Position numbers and translations under genes: made by a program
Shown here: piece by piece, positions 50,673 to 57,437 of the stretch
Layout of the letters: the number at the start of each line of letters is the position of its first letter
Numbering within the stretch: the stretch's first letter is position 1
Origin: an uncultured Candidatus Saccharibacteria bacterium
GTDB taxonomy: Bacteria > Patescibacteriota > Saccharimonadia > Saccharimonadales > Saccharimonadaceae
Direction: 5' to 3'
Assembly: GCA_947165975.1 (NCBI GenBank)
Contig: CAMVCL010000003.1
Location: 1 to 64,000, forward strand
Length of the DNA: 64,000 nucleotides
The notes under the pieces: model-generated
Told to the model about the DNA's origin: nothing
Database searches by the model: none
The model's input: only the letters and a program-made list of their open reading frames with translations

Positions 50673-52121
50673 TTAGCAATCTTTACCGAAATCTTTTCTA
50701 AACGCTGCTGCTAATTTATCTGGCCAATCCGAGGTCGGCATCAATTTACCAGTAAAGAAACGCAAAGTTTTTGGTTCATGCGTGAACTTGAGGCCACCAA
50801 TCATTTCACGATGGTCAAACAACCATTTTACTCTATCTGTTACATATTCAACCTGCGACAGAGTAAACACTCTTCTCGGCATCGCCAAACGCACTAATTC
50901 CATTGAGGCAAAACGTTCACTTCCGTCTGGCTCGCGTTCTTCCGAAAGCGTACCTCTTTCCATACCACGGATTCCGCCACAAATATATAAAGCGCAGACT
51001 AAAGCTCCTGCTGGGTATTCTGTTTGAGGGATATGTTTAACGAATTCCATTGCGTTAATATGTGCTCCAAGTCCACCAGCTGGCGTTACCATCGGTACGC
51101 CATAGTCTACCAACTCATCAACGCAATATTTAATGAATTGTGGCCCTTGCGAGATTACATCCATCTCCATGCTTTCATCGAAACCCACCGTCATTGCTTC
51201 CATCTCACGTATCGACATTCCCCCATAAGTCAAAAATCCTTCGAACATTGGTACCAAATCTTCCATCGAATGGAATAGTTTTTCATCACGCACCAAGATT
51301 GCGCCACCTCTTGCGAAACCAAATTTTCTTGCCGAAAAATAAATTATATCAAAATTATCCGCAATCGCTCTAGTTATTTCGCGAATCGTCATATCCTTAC
51401 ATTCTTTCTCGCGAGTCTTATTAAAGAATAGGTTATCTTGGAGTAGCGAAGCGTCTAGCACCGTCAAGATTCCTTTATCGCGAGCGATCTTCGTTGCTTT
51501 TCTTATGTTATCTAATGAAACCGGCTGTCCACCAATCAAATTTGTGCCAGATTCAATTCGCATAAAAGCGATGTTTTTAGGAGTCTCTTCTTCTATGCAT
51601 TTTTTTAATTTATCAAGATCTATATCACCTTTGAATGGTAAAGTACTTTTAGTCTCCAACCCTTCATCCTTCACCAACTCTTCGACATGGCCACCCAGCC
51701 TAGTAATATGAGCTTTGGCCGTAGTGAAATGGTAATTCATGACTACACAATTGCCAGGTTTCACAAATCTAGTTGCCAAAATATTTTCGCATGCTCTTCC
51801 CTGATGTGCTGGCAAACAATGACTAATTCCAAAAATCTCTGCCAGTTTATCCTGCATTTTATAAAAAGTTTCACTTCCTGCATATGCATCATCCGGTTGC
51901 ATCATTGCTGATAACTGATGGTTACTCATTGCATTTACACCAGAATCAGTTAGCATATCCATAAAGATATCACCATTATGCAATTGGAAAGTATTAAATC
52001 CTGCTTCCTTCATTTTTTTCAGCCTCTCATCGACCGGTAAAAGACTGAGTTGCTTTACGATTTCTACACGATGTAGCTCTAGTGGTACTTCTTTATTCTT
52101 ATAGAATTTAATATTGGGCAT
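50673..52121 (-). CDS. Tyrosine phenol-lyase / tryptophanase family PLP lyase, TPL-like
   Basis: DERLKKMKEAGFNTFQLHNGDIFMDMLTDSGVNAMS...AYAGSETFY; AHQGRACEN; GIRGMERG matches the TPL-type MERG rather than TnaA VEIG; SD AAAGGAG. Confidence 0.88.
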   Translation of the reverse strand: MPNIKFYKNKEVPLELHRVEIVKQLSLLPVDERLKKMKEAGFNTFQLHNGDIFMDMLTDSGVNAMSNHQLSAMMQPDDAYAGSETFYKMQDKLAEIFGISHCLPAHQGRACENILATRFVKPGNCVVMNYHFTTAKAHITRLGGHVEELVKDEGLETKSTLPFKGDIDLDKLKKCIEEETPKNIAFMRIESGTNLIGGQPVSLDNIRKATKIARDKGILTVLDASLLQDNLFFNKTREKECKDMTIREITRAIADNFDIIYFSARKFGFARGGAILVRDEKLFHSMEDLVPMFEGFLTYGGMSIREMEAMTVGFDESMEMDVISQGPQFIKYCVDELVDYGVPMVTPAGGLGAHINAMEFVKHIPQTEYPAGALVCALYICGGIRGMERGTLSEEREPDGSERFASMELVRLAMPRRVFTLSQVEYVTDRVKWLFDHREMIGGLKFTHEPKTLRFFTGKLMPTSDWPDKLAAAFRKDFGKDC

Positions 52122-52143
52122 TTTATCTCCTTTCTTTTAGCGA

Positions 52144-52176
52144 TAAAAAAACTTCGCGGTCGTTTTGCCGCGAAGT
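52144..52176 (-). terminator. Intrinsic terminator between leader peptide and TPL-like gene
   Basis: Minus strand ACTTCGCGG-CAAAACGA-CCGCGAAGT-TTTTTTA. Confidence 0.88.
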
Positions 52177-52196
52177 ATAGTTTTATCCAAATTATT

Positions 52197-52259
52197 TTAA
52201 TTCACAGCAAAACAACCACCTTCACCATAGTAATAGTAGCTGTTTTGTGCAAATATCAT
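52197..52259 (-). CDS. 20-aa putative attenuator leader peptide MIFAQNSYYYYGEGGCFAVN
   Basis: Hand translation; four consecutive Tyr codons (TAC TAT TAC TAT); TAAAAT (52266-52271) 6 nt upstream; terminator downstream. Confidence 0.75.
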   Translation of the reverse strand: MIFAQNSYYYYGEGGCFAVN

Positions 52260-52265
52260 AAAATG

Positions 52266-52294
52266 ATTTTATAATAAACTAGATTTTTATGCAA
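52266..52294 (-). promoter_or_regulatory. Putative promoter of the leader: -10 TAAAAT, -35 TTGCAT, 17-bp spacer
   Basis: Minus strand TTGCAT-N17-TAAAAT-CATTTT-ATG. Confidence 0.55.
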
Positions 52295-52347
52295 TATTTA
52301 TAAAAATATTTAACATTCAAATTTAAAAGAATACCTCAATGGAGCAG

Positions 52348-52366
52348 TGGCGGAAGCGAGAGGATT
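52348..52366. repeat. att direct repeat, distal copy
   Basis: TGGCGGAAGCGAGAGGATT. Confidence 0.88.
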
Positions 52367-52779
52367 AGTGATTCTTTCATGCATCCTTCAAGACAACTAA
52401 TCAAGAACAAGTTCTTGCTTATCTGTCTTGGCGGACAGGTGTGTCACAAATTGGAACCTTCTCAAGGCGGAACTTATTCGTTGGGATAAACTCTTAACTC
52501 CTATCAGAGAAGAAAAAGAGTTATACCAATTAACTTAGTATATTAGAACTAATATAGGTAATATGGCTTGGTTCTAAACTTGTGAATACCGATGGTAAAA
52601 TCGTCTATTTGCCAAAGGCTATGTGCTACCAGAAGCGAAGAAACGACAACTCAATATAAAGCACCTTAACAGAGTAAATATCAAAGACCTAATAAAATAT
52701 CACTTTTGAACGAAAAATGTCGCAAAATGGTTAAAAATTGACAGATATTAGATTTTTAGTGATACTTTATCAGTGCCAA

Positions 52780-52980
52780 AACGCTTAAGTCCAACAGGGG
52801 TAAAGTTCCTATAAAGTTCCCAAATAAACGATAAATGCCGTATAAGTGTCGTATAAGTGTCGTTTTTTTGACATTTGATAAACGCTTAAAGGTTATGTTC
52901 AACGGGGGTAAATGTGCTATAAATGTCCAGAATAGCGACTATAACGCTTAAGTCCAACAGGGGTAAAGTGTGTATAAAGT
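52780..52980. repeat. Iteron-like repeats upstream of the tyrosine recombinase
   Basis: AACGCTTAAGTCCAACAGGGGTAAAGT at 52780-52806 and 52943-52969; variant at 52881-52914; tandem GTATAAGTGTC x2 at 52840-52861. Confidence 0.8.
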
Positions 52981-53064
52981 TGTGGAATGGGGGGTATCAT
53001 TTGACAATAGAAATAGTAATGCTACGATACGCTCGTCATATAAAAAATCAAGGAAGGACTACCA

Positions 53065-53967
53065 ATGATAAACGAGATAGCAATAATCAGCCAAGGAGAA
53101 CTTGGCTACAACGACAACATATTTAATTCCCTAGACATCAGCAACAATACCAAATTAGAGTATTTAAGCCGCCTTCCTAGGTTCTTTCAGTTTGCATCCA
53201 CTCAAACCATCAACCGAGATTTACTATTGCGATATAAGCAATATTTAAGAGATGATAATACACTTGGTATTAGTAGCAAAAACAAGTATTTGACCACTGC
53301 GAGAATAGCCCTGCGTGAATTGTATCGGCAAGGATTAACGCCCATAGATTTATCAGTCGGAGTTAGTTCATTCCAGCAAAACAGTAAGCACAAAGTGAAT
53401 GGCTTAAATGAAGAAGAAGTGTCGAGAATATGCGACTATCTGCGAGAGCAAGACAAGTCCTTCAAGAATATCAGACTGCGAGCGATTATATCGCTTTTAT
53501 TTTTTCAAGGACTACGGCAAGTCGAAATCTGCCGACTAAACTTTGATGATATCGACCTAGCAAATGGAGTTATAAAAGTGCTTGGAAAAGGACGGGAAGA
53601 CAAGGAATACATACATTTACATCCAGCAAGTCAAAAAGCCTTAAAACGCTATTTAAGAGCCTCTCACGCAAAATATGGACCAACCTTCTACTCGCTCAAT
53701 GGCAAAAACAAAGGCAACCGACTAACTACTAGGGGTTTAAGGCAAATAGTCCAAAACTTATTTAGCGATCTAGGCATAGAAAAGACCGTTCACGGAAGCC
53801 GACACTTTTTCACTACTGAACTTATCAAGTATTACAAATCAGACCTAACAACAGTCGCTAGATTTACTCGTCATAATTCACTGAATATGCTTCAGATTTA
53901 CAATGACGAAATCGCAAGCGAAAGCGACCCAGAACAATTAGCAAAGGCATTTCAGTATGACTTGTAA
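53065..53967 (+). CDS. Tyrosine recombinase/integrase
   Basis: GLRQVEICRLNFDDID, KVLGKGRED, HGSRHFFTTEL, TRHNSLNMLQIYNDE; TTGACA-N16-TACGAT promoter upstream. Confidence 0.95.
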   Translation: MINEIAIISQGELGYNDNIFNSLDISNNTKLEYLSRLPRFFQFASTQTINRDLLLRYKQYLRDDNTLGISSKNKYLTTARIALRELYRQGLTPIDLSVGVSSFQQNSKHKVNGLNEEEVSRICDYLREQDKSFKNIRLRAIISLLFFQGLRQVEICRLNFDDIDLANGVIKVLGKGREDKEYIHLHPASQKALKRYLRASHAKYGPTFYSLNGKNKGNRLTTRGLRQIVQNLFSDLGIEKTVHGSRHFFTTELIKYYKSDLTTVARFTRHNSLNMLQIYNDEIASESDPEQLAKAFQYDL

Positions 53968-54361
53968 AGAGCAAGAATTCAAACTGCGAGTTGTGGGTGG
54001 GCTGGACTTTTATGAAGTATCGTCTGCATTCATCAAGGAATTGGAAGCCCGCAATACATATAAGGCTTGCTTATGGGCATTTGTATTGCTTCAGAGCGGC
54101 TACTATAAGCATATATGGAAACACTTGGCTATCTATGCGAGCCAATTAGAGAGCAATCAGATAATCGAAATATCGGCACTACGAAATTGCTTCGACCTTA
54201 ACACGACAGCCAAAGACCGCAAAATGGAAGAAGGCTTTTGTTATATCTGTCGAGCAATCATCAGTCTTTGCAATGATAAGGAAAATACAGCAGAGATGAC
54301 GGATAAAATAATCAAAAAATACTGCTCTGGTTACTGGCCAGAACTGCTACCAGCATCTTAA
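53957..54361 (+). CDS. Hypothetical protein in element
   Basis: ORF translationally coupled (ATGA-type overlap) to the integrase. Confidence 0.6.
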   Translation: MTCKEQEFKLRVVGGLDFYEVSSAFIKELEARNTYKACLWAFVLLQSGYYKHIWKHLAIYASQLESNQIIEISALRNCFDLNTTAKDRKMEEGFCYICRAIISLCNDKENTAEMTDKIIKKYCSGYWPELLPAS

Positions 54362-54392
54362 TTTTAAGTACATTTTATGTTATAATTAAAAT

Positions 54393-54531
54393 GTTCGAAG
54401 TCCCAATCTATAGTAAGTCTATCCTGACTGAATAGGTAAAGTATTGAACCCTTCGTGGAGCACTCGCTCCAGTCGGCTCAATCGCTTACTGTAGAAACAG
54501 GAACTTCGAACACTCCTAGCGAGTGTTCCAC
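54393..54531 (+). ncRNA. Putative structured RNA / cis-regulatory RNA
   Basis: TATAAT 54381-54386 then 6 nt to GTTCGAAGT (54393-54401), which pairs with ACTTCGAAC (54503-54511); internal nested stems; alternative 14-bp pairing 54455-54468 / 54518-54531. Confidence 0.6.
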
Positions 54532-54581
54532 TTAGTTTTAGGGGCACTTCTCGGATTTAGTTAATTAACAAAGGAGTGCCA

Positions 54582-55484
54582 ATGGAAACAAATGATAATA
54601 TCAAATCTGCGAGTAAAGCCAAAAAAGGCTTACCGGACTTCTTCAAGCAACACAAGAAAAGTTGCTTAGTCGTGCTTGGTATTATCTTGGGGGTAATCAT
54701 TATTGGTGCTATTAGTGTTGCAATCAGGAACAATATCGAAGAAAACCGAGATTATTATATTTCGGTAGATAAAGAATATGCTTTTGATTGCAATGCAAGT
54801 TATGACGAGAAGACTAAAGAAATATCTTGCGAAGAACAAACAATAACTGGCAAGTTTTCAGAATACCCCACAGTAAAAATTGATGGCTATATTACGGTTC
54901 ATACTGACGGCGACAAGTTCAGCATTAAGCCTTACAACGACATATACAAGAGCCGTTACGAAACCGATGACTTTGATATTGAAAAATTAGAAAAAGGTTT
55001 ATCAACCGACTACATTATTTATCTTGAGAATACGCAACTAAACAAGCGCTTTGCAGAAACAACAATCTCTGTTCGTTATAAATTATCTGAAGCCGACAAG
55101 GAACTCATCACAAAGAAACATAATGACTGGAAAGAGTGGAAAGAAAGCGAAGACGTAAAGGCAAAAGCCGAGAGTAAAACCAAAGAGCAGGAGCAAAAAC
55201 AAGAAACAAAGTCCGAAACCAGCACGACAACCAGTGAAGAACGCTCTTATCTAGACGCACTCCGTAAATGCACAGTAATGGAAGCCGCCGATATCTACAC
55301 CACTGGTATTGGCAAAAAGAGCGACAATGTTTTCAATGACGGACGAGATACTTGCAATACTTGGTATTCGCAGTGGGGTGAAGATGATTTCTTTGAGGCT
55401 GTCTATATTGACTGGGAGAACCGCAAAACTGAAGAAATCGACGGGCAACCGCTAACATACTATCTAACAATTCTAGGTTGGTAA
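54582..55484 (+). CDS. Single-pass membrane hypothetical protein
   Basis: ORF with TM CLVVLGIILGVIIIGAISVAI; start ATG 54582 after SD aaaggag. Confidence 0.7.
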   Translation: METNDNIKSASKAKKGLPDFFKQHKKSCLVVLGIILGVIIIGAISVAIRNNIEENRDYYISVDKEYAFDCNASYDEKTKEISCEEQTITGKFSEYPTVKIDGYITVHTDGDKFSIKPYNDIYKSRYETDDFDIEKLEKGLSTDYIIYLENTQLNKRFAETTISVRYKLSEADKELITKKHNDWKEWKESEDVKAKAESKTKEQEQKQETKSETSTTTSEERSYLDALRKCTVMEAADIYTTGIGKKSDNVFNDGRDTCNTWYSQWGEDDFFEAVYIDWENRKTEEIDGQPLTYYLTILGW

Positions 55485-55493
55485 GGAGTTTAT

Positions 55494-56117
55494 ATGGGAT
55501 TATTTGATGGCATTAAACAGATGAAGAAGAATAATGATGATTTCATTAAATCATTTACCAAACCATTTGAAGAAAAGAAAGCGGCAACCGAAGCCCACAA
55601 ACAGGCTGTTGCTAATGGTGATATCTCGCCAATCACTCCGTCTGTTAAATTGAAGCAAGGCGAGAAAGCCTATGTAGAGTTTCCTGCAAAGCGCAAAGCC
55701 ATAGTAACCACGACCATTCAACGAACCGTCGAAAAAACTAAGAAGAAGGGCGGAATAACTAGAGCAGTGGTTGGCGGAGCGCTACTCGGACCAGTTGGAG
55801 CGGTAGTCGGAGCAACCACCGCCAAGAGTAAAGGTAATTCAGTTGGCTATACTGAAGATATAGAAAGCCTAAACGATATAGACCAAGGGATCTTGGTGCT
55901 TACTGACCAGCGTATGTTATTTGTTGGGCAAGAGATTGTTAGTATTCCGTATGATGAACTGATAGGTGTTAAGTTTGAAAACACAATTACTGGTGCGGAA
56001 ATCAGCGCCAAATATGCAGGTATGCTAAAGGGCGAGCAATATTTCATCTCTGGCAAAGAAGCGAAGTTGTCGAAAATGTATTATCAGGCCATTACGGAGA
56101 AGTTGTTGAAAGCCTAA
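55494..56117 (+). CDS. PH-like domain hypothetical protein
   Basis: GGALLGPVGAVVGATTAKS; DQGILVLTDQRMLFVGQEIVSIPYDELIGVKFE. Confidence 0.65.
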   Translation: MGLFDGIKQMKKNNDDFIKSFTKPFEEKKAATEAHKQAVANGDISPITPSVKLKQGEKAYVEFPAKRKAIVTTTIQRTVEKTKKKGGITRAVVGGALLGPVGAVVGATTAKSKGNSVGYTEDIESLNDIDQGILVLTDQRMLFVGQEIVSIPYDELIGVKFENTITGAEISAKYAGMLKGEQYFISGKEAKLSKMYYQAITEKLLKA

Positions 56118-56232
56118 AATCGGCTCATTATGCCGATAATTTCAATTACAAGAATTATCTATTTAGTGCCCTTCCGTATCTGTAAAACAGTTTAAAATAT
56201 GTTATAATAATTCGAGAAGGACTAAGTTCATA

Positions 56233-57081
56233 ATGCTCGAAGACAGCGTAGGCAAATCAACCCACAAAGTTTGGCTAAAATATCCAGACAAGGAATACGA
56301 GAAGCCATACTTATTCCCGATTGGCGGACTTCGAGGCGACATTATAACTTTAGCAAAATCTGACAATGGTGAAACTCAAATACAGAAAAAGTATAGAATA
56401 CCAGATAACCTAGAGAAAAACCTTTATCTAGAAACCACACTAGAAGACATCAAAAATCTGAACAAGACAAAGTGCATAAGAATAAATACACTGGAAGAAA
56501 AAGACGGTTTCTTGATAGTCGATATTATTCTGAATGAACCTCGTTGCTCTTATTATGTATGGGGCAAATCTGATTTGATTAACAATGAACGCCAACGAGA
56601 AAATCTTAATAGGTTTCGGCAATATCCAGTCATCGATAAGAATAAGACATATCAATGCCGTATTGTTATGTTGGGCAAGCAAGTTTATTTGAAATGGGAT
56701 AATAGCCTGCATTGGCTTTATGGTTTTAAGAATAATGATAAGTCTTCAAGATACAATTTAACAAAAATACTACTCGGCGCAACAGATATAACGCACCAAG
56801 CAAAGGAACTCGAGAGTAAAGGGATCAAGTTCCCACCAAAAAGATTAAAAGAGATAATGACCAAAGCGTTTTTGAGGGATACATTGAGAAAGCGATTTAT
56901 GCTTTCAACTGGGCCAGATAATATTGGCATTAGAAGTAGAGTAGATATTATTGGCGAAGACTTAATAAAGATTATCAGGGAGCAACTCCAATACTATGTT
57001 AAAGAAACTTCTCGTCATAGGCTTCAAAAAATGGAACACGACATAGAAAAGGCGAAGAAGAATTTACTCCGCAAAATATAA
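56233..57081 (+). CDS. Hypothetical protein in element
   Basis: 282-codon ORF preceded by ttataat and an SD-like aagga. Confidence 0.6.
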   Translation: MLEDSVGKSTHKVWLKYPDKEYEKPYLFPIGGLRGDIITLAKSDNGETQIQKKYRIPDNLEKNLYLETTLEDIKNLNKTKCIRINTLEEKDGFLIVDIILNEPRCSYYVWGKSDLINNERQRENLNRFRQYPVIDKNKTYQCRIVMLGKQVYLKWDNSLHWLYGFKNNDKSSRYNLTKILLGATDITHQAKELESKGIKFPPKRLKEIMTKAFLRDTLRKRFMLSTGPDNIGIRSRVDIIGEDLIKIIREQLQYYVKETSRHRLQKMEHDIEKAKKNLLRKI

Positions 57082-57142
57082 TAGTCAACCCATATTTTTA
57101 CTCCGCGAAACTTCTTGAAGTTTATATTTACTCCGCAAAATA
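57063..57142. repeat. Three spaced direct repeats TTTACTCCGC(A/G)AAA
   Basis: 57063-57078, 57097-57111, 57127-57142. Confidence 0.85.
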
Positions 57143-57166
57143 AAAATCACAGTGTAGATTTGCGGT

Positions 57167-57355
57167 ATGAACCCGCAGGAAGAAATAATGACAGTCGCAG
57201 AACTTCGTAAAATCGTTAAAGCCGAGTATTCTTCGACTTTAGTCCTTCCAAGCGATGACGAACTCAAAGATTGCATCAATCTTCTTGCTGGGCTCGCAAC
57301 TTTACAATATAAACTCTCTAAGAGAGAAACCCCCAAAACGAGATACGGCGAGTAG
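57167..57355 (+). CDS. Small hypothetical protein
   Basis: 62-aa ORF; stop overlaps a GGCGAGT...ACTCGCC hairpin followed by TTTCTT. Confidence 0.45.
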   Translation: MNPQEEIMTVAELRKIVKAEYSSTLVLPSDDELKDCINLLAGLATLQYKLSKRETPKTRYGE

Positions 57356-57437
57356 GAGAAGAACCACGAGTTCGAAACTCCACTCGCCTTTCTTGACTTT
57401 TGGTGTTTTTCAAAGAGAATAAAAGAAAGGATACTAT

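Noticed and set aside
52202-52225. Alternative leader start at minus ATGGTGAAGGTGGTTGTTTTGCTGTGA (MVKVVVLL)
   Set aside because: Different frame, no promoter or SD spacing, no regulatory codon run; the Tyr-rich frame fits the attenuator geometry
52480-52740. Possible decayed coding fragment between att repeat and iterons
   Set aside because: Short frame pieces only (e.g. LPEAKKRQLNIKHLNRVNIKDLIKYHF); no recognisable family, so not called a pseudogene
52923-53126. 67-aa ORF upstream of the integrase
   Set aside because: Runs through iteron repeats and the TTGACA promoter and overlaps the integrase start; no coding signal
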